DNA of 64,000 nt from Aurelia coerulea (GCA_039566865.1 CM076947.1:25111501-25175500), one strand, 5' to 3'. Numbered from the stretch's first letter, positions 34,141 through 46,526 are shown. The notes: generated by a model not told the origin, from the letters alone. Numbers and translations: made by a program.

Positions 34141-34790
34141 ATAATAATAATAATTTAATAATAATAATTTTTATATAGCGCCAAAATCTATTAAATATAT
34201 ATTCTTTAGCGCTGTACAATACCTAAGACCTAAATTAAAGAAATAATGTCCATATTTACAAGTAAAAAAGTTCCAGAAATAAAAATCTGCATTTGAAAAG
34301 CAATAGAAAATAAGAACGTTTTTAATCTAGATTTAAAAATATCAATGTTATGCGAGCTTCGAATGTCATAAGGTAGACGATTCCATAATGTAGCAGCAGC
34401 GAGTGGAAATGCTCTGTCTCCGCATGTTTTATATTTCGTTCTTGGAATGTTCAACTGCAAAGATGCATTTGACCTGAGAGAGTATCTTGTTTGTGCTTGC
34501 AAAGAAAACATATTCGCTATGTAAGATGGAGCCATGTTATTCAACGCTTTGTATGTTAGCAGCAATATCTTGAATTCAATTCTTTGTTGCACAGGTAGCC
34601 AATGCAGCTCCTTTAATGCGGGAGTGATGTGATCATACTTTTTTATTCCAGTTACAATCCTTGCTGCAGCATTCTGTACGCGTTGCAGTTTTTGTATTTG
34701 GCATTCTGGCAGACCGTACAGTAAGCTATTGCAGTAATCGAGCTTATTTGTAATGAATACGTGATAGTGTGTTGCAGTAGATCAACGAAA
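34141..34790 (-). pseudogene. 5'-truncated non-LTR retrotransposon, RT C-terminal part
   Basis: The minus-strand frame from about 34780 carries [18 protein letters not shown], then [32 protein letters not shown], and further on [17 protein letters not shown]. These are signatures of the thumb/C-terminal region of CR1/L2-type reverse transcriptases. The 3' side ends in TATATAGCGCC… and an (ATA)n tract (34141-34175), typical of these elements. The catalytic core is missing. Confidence 0.85.
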
Positions 34791-35258
34791 TCATATTTTT
34801 ACGTATTACTATTTAAGTTGCTTTTGACACTTTATTTATTTTGTAGATATGTAGATTTAATTGTTTGCATTTTTATGATTGAAATGTTTCATGTCATGTG
34901 AACTGGCTTGAGTCATGTTTGCGTCCATCTGCCGTCTTTTTATCTCCAAGTCTCGATCCATTTAACCCATTCAGAGCAAAATTTTAAGAGTCATTGTCAC
35001 CCAGAGCCCTTTGCTGGCGCACTGCAATTTTGAACTTTTGAGAAGAGCATTGAAGATTTTTTGACAAAGGCATCAGTTTGTTTTGATTGACACGGCATTT
35101 CAAACTGATTAGAAATTGCAGAAATCGAAACAAGCGAAGCTGCCAAAGATATCCAGATTTCTTCCGTTTACTGTTGTGACTCACCTTACATCCAGGAATA
35201 TATCTTCCTAAACTTACACGTTCTCGTTTTACAGGTCTCAGACAAGCAATTTTCTTAA

Positions 35259-35542
35259 AGGGGGCTCCGTCGCCAAACAATAAACAAATCCGTCAACTCG
35301 CACGTGTCACGCAGTTTGTTTGGTGGCTTCACCCACGCCACCAAAAAGTAACCGTTAAAAATCCACTTATATCCGAGCAATCGTAGAAGATATGAATGTT
35401 TGGTTTGTTCCTTAGTGAAGTACAATGATTTATGTCCAAAGAGCAACTTTCATTTGAAAAACTGTGAAAATCCTATGTGATATCACCTTTCAAAAAACTG
35501 CAAAAATCATCATTTTGTTTACATTTTGGCGACGGACCCCCT
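35259..35542. mobile_element. TTAA-flanked MITE (piggyBac-like), copy 1
   Basis: The ends AGGGGGCTCCGTCGCCAAA and TTTTGGCGACGGACCCCCT are inverted repeats flanked by TTAA (35255-35258 and 35543-35546). The 284-bp interior is about 85-90% like the copy at 49106 by eye. Confidence 0.82.
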
Positions 35543-36315
35543 TTAATTTTTTCTCCAAAAATTGGGCCTACAGTTTCTTTAAAAAATGAGCGTTTTTCTG
35601 TGATTTTCGTGCAAAAACGTCATGTTGAAGGAATCTTGTGCGTGCAAGAATTCCCCTTTTACCGACAAGGACAATAATCTCTTTATTCCAGTCCAGACTA
35701 TGGAAGTTCCTTATTGATCCAACCCCCCCCCCCCCCGTGTTTGGCATAGGGAAAGGAAAGGGTGATATAATTTTTTGCTTGTGATTTAACAAGTATTTGT
35801 TACTTCATCGCATTGATGTTGATATCTTTAATCCATAGGGGTTTGTTTGGTTTGTTTAAAGCAAGATACCTGCTTCATTATTATCAGACCTTGTACCAGG
35901 ATGCATTTAGATGGCACTTTTCTTGGAGGAATTGTCTATCTGATGCAGCAAATCACTTGGAGCAAATATAAAGGAAGAAAATTCCTTGCACTTCAAATAC
36001 CACTTAACTGATTGCTAATGATACTGTATAATGATGATGTAATGCCTAATCTTGTCAAATCTTTGATTCCTTTATCTTTGGTCACTCTGAACTCCTCTGA
36101 AATTTCAAATTTATGTTCACTGTCCATGCTCAATTTTGTCAGAGTCATAAACTGTCTAAAATTCTTTCAAATTTGAATAAAACTTGGTATCAATGTGTTG
36201 TTTTCTTGAGTCATTTTGATGAGCTGTTGTGTTGCCAGTATGGAAAAGTCTCCGGTTTGTTTACGTATTGCATCATCATTTTTGGGCCTGAAATGCTCGA
36301 CGTCATTTGCAAATC

Positions 36316-36420
36316 GACGCATGCGAGTTAAGCACACCGGAAATGATATTGAGCATTAACGCATGCGTACTTTAATAACCGGAAGCTGTAATTCATGTGT
36401 ACATCATTATGAGCATGCGC
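36316..36420 (+). promoter_or_regulatory. Candidate 4E-BP promoter with NRF1 and ETS motifs
   Basis: Three GCATGCG cores (36319-36325, 36361-36367 and 36413-36420, the last as GCATGCGC) match NRF1-type sites. Two CCGGAA cores (36337-36344, and 36379-36385 as CCGGAAG) match ETS sites. All lie 190-300 bp upstream of the 4E-BP start codon, with no clear TATA box. This combination is common in constitutive TATA-less animal promoters. Function is inferred. Confidence 0.55.
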
Positions 36421-36611
36421 AGTGATAGACCTCGTGACAATGTTGTTGTCCTTCATCATTTCTGGCGCAGGATCAAAACAACGTGGAGGACGAGAATCTG
36501 AGCTGAGCAAAAGTCCAACATTTATGCACGGCCAGCCTTGTTTAACATCACCGAAGCTCCTCAGAAATCATCCTCAATCAGTCCTCAATCTTTCTCCTAC
36601 AGTCTGCAGCC

Positions 36612-39600
36612 ATGATGAACAATGTCAATAAAACCCCAGAAGAGAAAGACTCCATCACACGTAGCATCCCGATGAGAAGGGTTGTCGTGCAAGACCCCTC
36701 GCATATGCCTTCGAATTATTCAGAGACTCCCGGAGGAACTTTGTTTTCGACAACACCAGGAGGTATGGTATAGCTTTGATTGAAGATTTAACTGATAATA
36801 TAAGCTTGTTTGATTTGAATATAACAAAGATCTGTTGATATGAAGCCAGAGTTTAGATTCTACAAGCTTTCAGAGTTGGGAACTGTGAGCGTCTGCATGC
36901 ATGCAACACGCCGGGAAAATATTGCATTGTTTGTGGGTATGATAGAGGCCAGGCCATGCCACATTTATTCATCAAGTGATTGCAATAGCTGGACCGATTT
37001 GATTGCAGGCAGGCTCAGCTTGATCCAGAGTAATGGTCCAACCCCTCTTATAGTCTATATTTAGTTTATGCAACGACAAAATGGGAGGGGACACTGGCGC
37101 TAATGCATCCAGTATACTACAAGTACAAGACCCATAATAACAGAACGTAGTGACCAATGAAGACGAACCCCTACCCCCTAACCCTATCTTTCCCATCATG
37201 TTATTCCAAAATTTCTACTTCCACACCCGCCTATATTTGTATTAAGTGTTAATGATCTAAATATAATATATTTAATGTGAATTTTTCTCCCCTCACTTTA
37301 GCATCTTGAAACGCGTTGGTTTGTTCTATGGTTTGTTTACAAACTTTAGGCCCGCACTGCAATATACAATCGTACGAGAGCCCTTGCACCTTGCAATCGC
37401 TACTACTGGTTGCTGCATGAAAGCAATTCAGAAATCCATGCAAACAGATCAGGGCTTTGTTTGTGTTTATTTTGCTTGATGATTGCGATTTTCGCTGGGA
37501 TAAAGAAGAACTACACAGCTAGGCTGAAAAACATAAACAAAGAAGTATCCGCAGAATTATATGAAGCGGATCCGAAAACATGTGATTTGACCACGATTTC
37601 ATTGCGCAGTTAGCCAAACGAAACTTTATACAATTTTGTTTACATGTTCACAATGATTTATGTCCCATTTTGATCTCAGACTTTGGCCGCTTATTTTATT
37701 CTATAAAGAAGAGGATAACTGGATCTTGTTCGTTGTGTATTTCAAATATGACAGTTTTTGGGTGAACTGGTGAACTACAATAATGTAAAACTTTCTTTGT
37801 GTGCATTGTTTTGATTGTTCTGCAGATTACTATCAGTTTCGTTTGCAACTCATTGATCAAGGAATTTTTGATGTGCAGCAATTGACGAATCTTTTCAAAA
37901 ACCTTCTCAAATCTTTACTAGATTATTTGTTTGTTATAATGTAACCATAATTTCTATTGTAGAAAAATAGGTCTAACAGAGTGTCTTGAGTGAATCTGGA
38001 CTGCATTTGATGTAGGTTCCGCCACAGATGTGTGGGGGGGGCAGGATGGTCACAGACAACAGAACAAAACAATGCAGACAATGGGATCTTTTGTTCTGTG
38101 GTGGGACAAATTCATGGAATGCACTATGGGAGTGAATAGGAGTCTACTGTTCCAATGCATGAGCTAAATTGAAAAAGTGAATCTGAGTGCTTCATTGTGG
38201 AGACAAATAGCAAGAGATCCGTAGCTTTGACATTGTTCAGATCTGTTTTGTAGGGGATTATTATACCTTTTTTATCTATTCATCTGAAAAATGTTACAAT
38301 ACATGTTACCACAACAATACTTTCTAATTACTATACAACTACAAGGACTGTAACCATAGGGAGCAACAGAAAATGACTACCCCATGTTCACATACCTGTG
38401 AAAGTACGTACTTAAAAAATGATTCAAGTGCTGCAGTTAACAACAAAATAAAACACACATCCACAGTCGCAATGGTAAAAATTCTGCCTTTTTGCAAAAC
38501 GTAACCCTTTTCAATAGAAGAAATATGCAAAATCTGCAGGCTGCAGGTCAAATTTTGGACAAAGGCACAAAGCTGCAGACCTGTAATGGCCCTCTTTAGT
38601 TTATCTTGTCACCTGGGCATTTTTTCAGTGCACGGACATATATGCCTATTCTATACTTCTGCGATCCCAGTGCTTGGCGCTAAAAACCACAACTTCACTT
38701 CACCTTCACCAGTTGCATTAATCTTGGCATCAAAACAACAACAACTAAATCCCAAATCCCAGACAGTCTAGTTAGGGTACATAATGCATAGCTGTTGGTT
38801 CCAACATGACAAGGTGATCTGAAAATGGTAAAAGTAGGCTCCTTTGAAAAGTGATATGGTGTAATGCCCTTTTTCAATTCCTACCTTGGCCCTCCCCCCA
38901 GGACACCCCCAGGTATTTGCTCAAAAATTAGTCCTAATTCCCGGGCATTTGACAGTAAAGCTTTGCCCAGCCCTGGGGCATTTGACACCACCAATTGCTT
39001 TTGCCATTATACCGTTACTGGAAGTGTGGCATATTCCCAGCCTGACCCGCAGGCATTTGCCAAAAAGGTTTTCCCTGCCCCAGTCATTTTTGCAAGTAAT
39101 TTGTGTTGACCCCCAGGCTGTCCAGCCGGGGCTTGTCAGGATAGAAATTGAATGATACATAAAGTGGTCCTAAATCTTCTTGCAGGTACCAGAATCATCT
39201 ATGAAAGGAAGTTCTTGCTTGACTTGAAAAACTCACCTTTATCAAAAACCCCAACCAAACTGCCAGTCATCCCTGGAGTGACTCTTGATGATAATGGTAT
39301 AATCATTGAAGAGGAAGAAGAGGCCAATGAAAACGAAAAAAATAACATAAATAAACAAGTCAAAGCTGTGCCAATGGAAGAACAAAATGGAAATGATCCC
39401 AAGAAAAGCCATGGTAAGTCAATTTTTTTTTTATATTCAATATAAAAACTTACAAGAACAAGCTACTTAAGACTATACTTACAAATTGCTTAACTACATA
39501 ACTAAGATGATAACCCGGGAAGCAAGAACCCATGACTATCCCAGGGTCATGACATAGAACACTAAGTCAATTTTTGTGTCATCAAAGGCACTACCTGTGT

Positions 39601-40202
39601 TACAAGGCATAGTGATATTTCTACTTTCCATGAATAACAAACAAAACAAAAATGATAACAAATAAAGATGATGGTTATTGAACTCAATATATAAGGTGAA
39701 AGCTACATAAATACAGTTTAATTTTCATCAACAAGGAAGAGCAAGGAGAGAAACACAATTGTGCAAAGAAACAACAGCAGACAGGCAAAGAGGACCCACA
39801 CCGCACAGAATTGTGAACAGCCTCCTTCACTAAATCAAATAACAAGGATATACTGTACAAATGATAGCTTTTTATTCCTGAACTTGTTTCATTAAATAAG
39901 CAAAAAATCTTTGGTATCCTCTCTGGCATTTGACAGAAAGTGGCACAAAATGGGGGGGGGGTGCTTAATAGAGAGGGGGTTTTATTTGAAATATTGGCTC
40001 AGGAGGGAGGGGCTTGATAGAGGGGGGCTAAACAGAGCTTTTACAGTAAGATTATTTAGGCTCAGTTCAGTGTTATCATTTTCACATTGTGTTATATTCT
40101 GATGGAAAAGGACCTGATCCCAGGAAAGGTCCTGATTCCGCCTTGCCAGTAATTCTCACATTACTTTTTGTAGGTGACATGCAGTTTGACATGGACATCT
40201 GA
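36612..40202 (+). CDS. EIF4EBP: eIF4E-binding protein (4E-BP), complete, 3 exons
   Basis: Exons 36612-36762, 39186-39413 and 40174-40202 encode 135 residues. The protein is a cytoplasmic translational repressor that binds eIF4E and is released when TOR phosphorylates it. All landmarks are visible: a RAIP-like RSIP (residues 17-20), the priming-threonine region [15 protein letters not shown] (37-51), the eIF4E-binding motif YERKFLL (YxxxxLΦ, about 56-62), a proline-directed site KNSPLSKTP, and a C-terminal TOS motif FDMDI. A Glu/Asn/Lys-rich linker of about 45 residues before the TOS makes it slightly longer than the vertebrate 4E-BPs of about 118-120. Two adjacent ATGs (36612 and 36615) are possible starts. 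The third exon codes only nine residues, including the TOS. A likely poly(A) signal is AATAAA at 41004; another at 40223 is very close to the stop. Confidence 0.97.
38876..39133. repeat. CCCGGGCATTTGAC dispersed repeat, copy 2
   Basis: CAATTCCTACCTTGGCCCTC…, GGACACCCCCAGG and repeated GGGCATTTGACA segments match copies at 13534 and 45397. It ends about 50 bp before the second 4E-BP exon. Confidence 0.6.
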
Positions 40203-40384
40203 AAAGCTGGCAGGAAAGAAAAAATAAAGAAAATCCAAAAAAAGCCAAATAAGAGCACTCCAGCAGTGATGGCAGCAATGACTTATTTCAGGAAGTACCT
40301 TCAACTTGTACTTATCTGTGTTTTATAGTTTGGTTTCACGTTTGTTCCATAGGAGCATATTTCATCATGTAAAGATGCTGCAGA

Positions 40385-40902
40385 GGGTATCCAACAAAAC
40401 TGTTCCCCATTTGCGTAGCTAGTGAAAGAGCCATGTGTGCAGTTTTCCTGGTTTTGGATTTGTGAGTAGAATACACCTCAGCTTAGAGTTTGGTGCCTTA
40501 CTTTGACAAATAGGTACTATGATTTAATTAACAAAGAAGTCCAAATCACTTATTGTCTCAAAAGGAGAGAACTTGATATTTTTTCTTCATGTCAAAGAAA
40601 AGAAACTGAGTGAGAAACATACCTAGCCCAATTTTCTAATTGTAATTAGTAAAGCTAAGGCATAACTGGAAATTTAGTTTAACTTTGATCGAGAATGTTA
40701 ATTCTTTTGTTTTGAGACAATTGATGATGTTGATTTTCTCTCTTCATAAATCAATAACCACTAATATTAGAGTTACTCAACCTAGGTATCATACTCTAAG
40801 TTGAAATCTCCTCTATTCACAAATCTGAAAACAGGAAAATTGGATTCATGTATCCTCTGCAGCAGCTGCAAAACAATGAACAGCTTTTATAGGACACTCT
40901 GT
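40385..40902. mobile_element. Degenerate GGGTGTCCCAAAA-type MITE
   Basis: The right part (AAGTTGAAATCTCCTCTATT, then CACAAATCTGAAAACAGG) matches the right part of the element at 59763-60334. It ends in GGACACTCTG, a decayed form of GGGACACCCTG. The left end GAGGGTATCCAACAAAACTG is similarly decayed. It lies in the 3' flank, possibly the 3' UTR, of 4E-BP. Confidence 0.5.
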
Positions 40903-41619
40903 TACTGCCTTGTTAAGTCTAGAAATACTTTATCAAGGATTGATTTACAAAATTTGTATCTGCCAAGGATCAAGAGCTAACAGATTATGTAGCTAGCCCA
41001 ATTAATAAAGTTTAATACATTTAGATTAAAATTCTAAAAAGGAGATCAGCAGACATTTTACCCAAAAGATGGTATAACAGGGAACTTTTCACTGTGATCA
41101 GTTCCTCCCCACTGAATTGCAGCAGTCAAGTTAATTGGTTGATTTACAAAAAATTAATTGATCGTGAGGTAAATTTTCCTTTTGAAACACTCATCTATTG
41201 TATCAGGCATTTGATTTGGCAAAATGTTTCACCTGCAGTTTTACCTGCAGTCAGTATGTTTTCAAAGGATTTTCAAATTAACCATACTTGACAAGTTTAC
41301 AAGATGCAACTTGCTCCTTCCAACTAAACAAATTGGTATTATTTTCAGAAAATGCAAAAGGGTGCACAATGGGTTTTTCTGGACATGGCCATTTCTGGTG
41401 AATGGGATATGGGAGATACAATTCCATCCTCATAGGATAAGCCATGGGTAACAGGATTTATGAGTATTTTGGGTATCCCACAGGACATGAACATTTTGCT
41501 TCAGTCAGTGTGTGGGGTGTATTTAAAAAAATGGTGTGGGATGGCAGGATATTTCATAGTACCTTATTGTGCACCCTCATACCGTACATGTTAAAAACTG
41601 TACTCTTACAATCTTATAT

Positions 41620-42218
41620 AACAAGGACAGATTTTGTAAGACAATAGCATGAATTGCTTTTGATTGACACCGCAATTCAAAGCGATTAGTGATCACAGAC
41701 AAAGGAAATTCTCTCAACCAGTAATTCAAAACAAACAAAGCCGCAAAAGTCTCTATGAAACCCAAGTAGCTAGCGCACTCGTTGTGCATTTCAAAAATTG
41801 TTTTCAAGAGCAAACATGAGGATATCTCGAAAGAAGAAGGATATATCTACGCATCTATCTCGGGCATTTTATTTCTTTGGTTCAGAAGCTGAGCAGTAAG
41901 TGTTTTAATTACACCCAAAAAATAAGAGAATTGAATCGCCTTTCAATCGGCTGTTGAACCAAATACATTAAATGTCCGTGGCAGATGTGTAGATTTACCC
42001 TTCTTCTTTCGTTATAAGCATGTAATGTCTCTTAAAAACCATCTTTCGCTTGCACAAGGCGAGAATTTACCCTACTAGTTTCAGAGAAACTTTTGTGGCT
42101 TTGTTTGTTTTGAATTACTGGTTGAGAGAATTTCCTTTGTCTGCGATCGCTAATCGCTTTGAATTGCGGTGTCAATCAAATCAACTCATGCTATTGTCTT
42201 ACAAAATCTCTCCTTGTT
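41620..42218. mobile_element. Fold-back (Mutator-like) MITE, copy C with 9-bp TSD
   Basis: A 599-bp copy starting AACAAGGACAGATTTTGTAA and ending CAAAATCTCTCCTTGTT. The flanks ATCTTATAT (41611-41619 and 42219-42227) are identical 9-bp repeats. Confidence 0.92.
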
Positions 42219-42227
42219 ATCTTATAT

Positions 42228-43090
42228 GGGAATTGGATTGCTGGTTTAAATCAGGAAATGTTTTTGGATTGAATCGTAAGACTAGAGGACTTTCTTTTAA
42301 TGAATACCATAAACTGTAAATAAATGATTGTGTCAGTGCTGATATCAAAGTCCTTCATTGGGTAACAGTTTGAGTCAAGATGGGTTAATAACATCAGTAG
42401 CTGTCCTTTTAATGCTAACTCCGATGGTGTTTTATCCTCCAATACCATTTCTTCCTTCTTGGTGAAATTATTGAAGTTTCCAAAAATTGGCTAGCCAGGC
42501 TTTTGATCTTAGAAGCACTATTCAGCATATAGCCGTATTTGTTCTAAATTTGCATCAGAGTTATTTAATCTAAGCTCTCGTAGGAAAGATCTTTCCCACT
42601 AACTAATGAAAAGCCTAACAGCTGTGCCCTGCCAAAACGTTCCTTGCCTATTCATGAGATACAGGAAGAACTATTGCCATTGTATCAAGATTCTGTGCAA
42701 CCATAATACTAAAATACCCATCTTTAAATCATTGTTTTGACGATATGACGTAGGCATTGTCGGCAATAGGTGGAGCACTGTATGTTACTTTTAAGAAGCT
42801 GTTGAAGTGGCATAAGTTTTTGGCACATCTGTAATCGTTATTGTTTAGAATATATCTTGGTGGTATTTGCATCCATCTTTTTCGAGATAAGCAACACGAG
42901 AGATAGAACCTTACAATCACCTTCAAAACTATACCGTAACTGTATCATTAGGCTTGATTGTTAGCAGATTCGATCAATGATATTAGGCCCTTTCTGGATG
43001 ATTTTGAGATGAAATATTTTCAGTAAATAAATCATAAGTTGCGAACTACACGACCGATTTTGACAAAAAAAAATTTTTATCCAAGACATG
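42228..43090. other. Intergenic, one unexplained minus-strand open frame
   Basis: No repeat ends were found. On the minus strand (about 42475-42330) an open segment reads NFTKKEEMVLEDKTPSEL, then ALKGQLLMLLTHLDSNC, and its composition looks protein-like. It has no convincing acceptor upstream and no donor downstream. I do not recognise it. It may be a gene relic or chance. Confidence 0.3.
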
Positions 43091-43096
43091 TTAGAA

Positions 43097-43333
43097 GACT
43101 TGGCCCAAGTCTATTTCTCCAGTTTGTCTTATCGTTCCTTTTTCGGTAGTTCCTGAATCCGCCATTCCAACATTCCGGTCAAGGCACAAAGACTTGCACA
43201 AAGGGGAGAGAGCGAGAGAAATCCTCTCGCTCTCTCTCCTTTGTACCATTACTGAATGTTGGAATGGCGGAGCCGGGAAATGTGGGAAAGAGATCGGTCA
43301 TACGGACTTAAGGAATAGACTTTGGGCAAGTCT
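43097..43333. mobile_element. MITE with GACTTGGGCAAGTC-type ends
   Basis: GACTTGGCCCAAGTCTATT on the left mirrors AATAGACTTTGGGCAAGTC on the right. The middle contains a purine-rich AGAGAGCGAGAG run opposite CTCTCGCTCTCTCT, and CGCCATTCCAACATTC opposite GAATGTTGGAATGGCG, so it folds along most of its length. Terminal motif fragments recur at 45944-45965 and 55988-56072. Confidence 0.65.
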
Positions 43334-43859
43334 AGCATGTTAGCTGCACAAATATTATCAATTTCTAGGAGTCCGACAAGCAGTTTTAAAGTTGTAGGTT
43401 TTCAAACGTGTAAACATTTTTCCTACTAACCTGGTACCGGAATAGAATGAAGGACTTTGACGTGGTATTGGTCACCCTACATCCTCTAGAAGTACCATAT
43501 TGCGTATATATGTGTGAATTAGCAAAGCTCATAGACACAACTTAGAATTCCAGGTAGAAGTTTTAGTACGAAAGACCGGCGTTACCAGGTGTGGTAAAAT
43601 GATCTCCAAGTTTTCTTTGCAACCGACCGGGGGCAAGTTTTTGATTTCTTTGCGTTTCCCAACTGTAAAAAAAAATCAAATGAAACTAAGAAATATACCT
43701 GGCTTGTTGATTCTATCTTTGAGGTGGCGAAAACGTTTCCTGTAGTTATTTGAGCTCAGTGGGTAAGGAGCATTTTTACGTTGTAATTGGCTGTTAAACT
43801 AAAGAGGTTCATTTTGGCAAACCCAGTATGCAGAGTGGGAACTTTCTGAGGTGCGGAAT

Positions 43860-44400
43860 AGTTGATATTTTGTATTAGGAACCAATGCACCAAGGACTTA
43901 GGTTTTAGCTCGCTACTCTTTGCAGAAAATTTTGTTCAGGTTATAGCGAAGGTCGTTAAAGGGGTCTTTGCGACCAGCATGCCTTGCACAATGGCACGTG
44001 TCATCTCTTTGTTGGTGATCATTTTCGTGGACTATGAAAATGGCAGCAACGAAGGGACCGCAAAAGGATGTATTCACAAAGCATGCCAGTTGCAATGATC
44101 TTTGTGTACAATGTTCTCGGAGAGCAGCAAAGTAAGACATTAAAGGGGCTTTTTGAACCGGCGTGCTTAGTGACTGCATCTTTTTGTGCTCTCTTTGTTG
44201 TCGCCATTTTCAAGGGGTGTATCACTCTTCTGAAAAGGCGTACGAGATTTTTTTAAACAATAGGATTTTTTACGGATTTTTCTTGAAAACAAAAAGATTT
44301 TTGCTAAAGGTGTACGAGATTTTACAGAGTGATACGCCCCTTTGTCATTTTCATGGTTCATGAGAGAATACGCGTCAAGCATGCTCTTTTTAGAATTACT
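43860..44400. repeat. Repetitive stretch with paired direct and inverted segments
   Basis: Related segments recur within 500 bp: AAAGGGGTCTTTGCGACCAG against AAAGGGGCTTTTTGAACCGG; CTCTTTGTTG repeated; GGGTGTATCACTCT against AGAGTGATACGCCCCT in inverted orientation. Many short open frames occur on both strands because of this. No protein family is recognised. Confidence 0.4.
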
Positions 44401-44496
44401 CTTCTTTTTGGGGCTACAGTAACCATGCAGGAAGCTTACCTGGTACTAAGAACATACGATTCTCAATCATAATAAAACATTCTGGATTCAGATGAT

Positions 44497-44520
44497 GTGT
44501 GATATCACGTGATATCACAC
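44497..44520. repeat. Perfect 24-bp palindrome centred on CACGTG
   Basis: GTGTGATATCAC is followed immediately by its exact reverse complement GTGATATCACAC. The centre is an E-box (CACGTG) flanked by GATATC on both sides. Confidence 0.9.
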
Positions 44521-44882
44521 AATCACGTCCCGTACTTGCTTGGGAGAGCTAAATTTAAAAGATATTTGCGTCTTTGTCCTGCTAAAATGACAGACCTCTA
44601 ACGCATGGAGTCAACATTTTCTTCTCCAAAATGCGACTGAAGGCTGGCATTTTTCTCTCGATACTAGTAGCGAGATTCTTTCACAAGGGATTCGGAACAA
44701 TTAAGCTTAGTTTCAGCTTAGGCCATATTTTAACTTGTGTTCAGGCGCAGCTGTCTAAACATTTCAACGGGTGGTAATAACTGTCTTAGCCTTGACAAAC
44801 CTTGAAAGATATGCCCATAAATTTTGATGACCAAATTGCAAATTTCAGTGGGATAGTCAAATCAAGGCTTACCTTCCTTATA

Positions 44883-45352
44883 GCATAGATTCGAAATCTT
44901 TGGAAAGGTTGTGTAAAGTTCTAAAGCCTACTTATTTGAATTGACTGGCTTGACAGAAACTTTAGCTATTTTGTGCACTTCTCGGAAATTTCGATATTTT
45001 CATAATTACTGTTTTTCTCATTCAAGAAAAATTTTGAAAACAAATTCGATCCATCGTGATTCCAAAATGTTCGAGGAAACATTGACTAGTTTTCAAGAAA
45101 AACCAGAGTTTGTGAATGTCTACAATATGTTATCAAGCAAATTTCTTTCACTCTTCTGGGTTGCGATTTAGACACTTATCATCAAGAGAGTTGGATATTA
45201 AATAACCTGTAATTTCGAAAATTACTGAAGATTTCAAAAAAGTCCAACGGTAGAATCATAGCAAAGTAGCTGAAGTTGTTTTCAAGCCATTCAACTCAGA
45301 AATGGATCATAGAGTTTTACGTTAACTTTTTTAAAGACTTGGAACCTATGCT
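44883..45352. mobile_element. TAGGGCTC-family MITE, diverged copy 3
   Basis: CATAGATTCGAAATCTTTGG on the left and AAAGACTTGGAACCTATG on the right are decayed inverted ends of the family at 20996 and 23646. The interior retains AAGCCATTCAACTCAGAAAT. Confidence 0.5.
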
Positions 45353-45396
45353 CTTTGCTGTTGATAAACTACTGACTTTGTTTAGGCCCCCGTACT

Positions 45397-45662
45397 GTCT
45401 CGTTCAATTCCTACCATGACCATCCCCCTGTGCAGCCCATGGGTCAACAAAAATTTCTTGCACAAATGCCCAGACGGGGGTGTCCTGCATGCTTTTTTGG
45501 CGTATTTTATTGAGAAAATGCCATATTTCCAGTTACTGTATAAGCAAAAACATCTGTTCTTGTCAAATGCTACTCAAATGCCCCGGGGGCCTGGGATAAA
45601 TTTATGGTTAAATGCCCGGGGGTGTCCTGGAAGGATGGTCAGGGCAGGAGTTGAACGAGACA
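45397..45662. mobile_element. Inverted-repeat element of the CCCGGGCATTTG family, copy 3
   Basis: The ends GTCTCGTTCAATTCCTACC and GGCAGGAGTTGAACGAGAC are inverted repeats, continued inward by ATGACCATCC and GGATGGTCAG. The 266-bp copy defines both termini for the family also seen at 13534 and 38876. Confidence 0.75.
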
Positions 45663-46042
45663 TAATGCCCCCTCTCTAACTTGTGCTCAATAACTAAGCA
45701 CTTCCTTTTTTTGTCCAAAATACCTTGCTCCTCCTTATTTGTCTATTTTATCTTTGCTCGAGTATTCAGGTATATACTTTTTTGTCCTGTTTTTAATTTG
45801 TATCTATTTGCGTTAAACACAAATTATACGATGTGTTATATTAGTTTCTTACTAATCTGTATTGAGCTCTGAATCTCCAATGAAAAATATCAAATCTGTA
45901 GGCTCATTTTGTATTCTTTGTGTCTAAACTTGATCCTTCATAGACTTGCCCCAAGTCTATTTCGTCAACTGTAATAAGTCTATCTGAAAGTAAAATACAA
46001 AACAACTTTTCTGGACGGATTAGACTTCAAGTCTAAGTTCTA

Positions 46043-46526
46043 CCGGGTGTCCCAATAAAGTACTCCCATTTGAAAAATAACCACAATTTGATTACACGGC
46101 CGATCTTCAAATTTCTTTCTTTGCAAGGTAGATCAATGATCAAATTATTTTGCAGGCATAGCTGATCTTGTAATTGGTTTTAAAACGAGTAAATTTAGCT
46201 CTTTTTAGGGCTACCTGGTTTTGCAGCATACTGCAAAAAGCACTGATGATTGCCAGATTAATTTCCTGTTGCATATCAAGCTTCTGGTTTGGTCATCAAT
46301 GTCTTATTGTAGACTTGAAGGATAATGAAAAATCTCAAGATAATGGCTCTCAAAGAGTATAGCTCAGAATGAGGTTTTTACCCTTTATGTAACGAAAATA
46401 AACATTTTATCATCTTGGAATATGTCTGGATCATTGACTAATGAGAACAAAGATGGAATATTATGAAAGATTTGATAATCGATTGATGACTATTTTTCCA
46501 ACGGGTTTACCTTTTTGGGACACCCT
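46043..46526. mobile_element. CCGGGTGTCCCAATAAA mariner-type MITE, copy 3
   Basis: The left end CCGGGTGTCCCAATAAAGTA follows TA (46041-46042). The right end is TTTTTGGGACACCCT. The arms mirror at GATCAATGATCAAA and TTTGATAATCGATTG. The interior resembles the truncated copy at 26379. Confidence 0.7.

Noticed and set aside
43860..44380. Several overlapping 60-90 codon frames on both strands
   Set aside because: They overlap each other on opposite strands in a repetitive stretch with internal direct and inverted copies, and no family is recognised.
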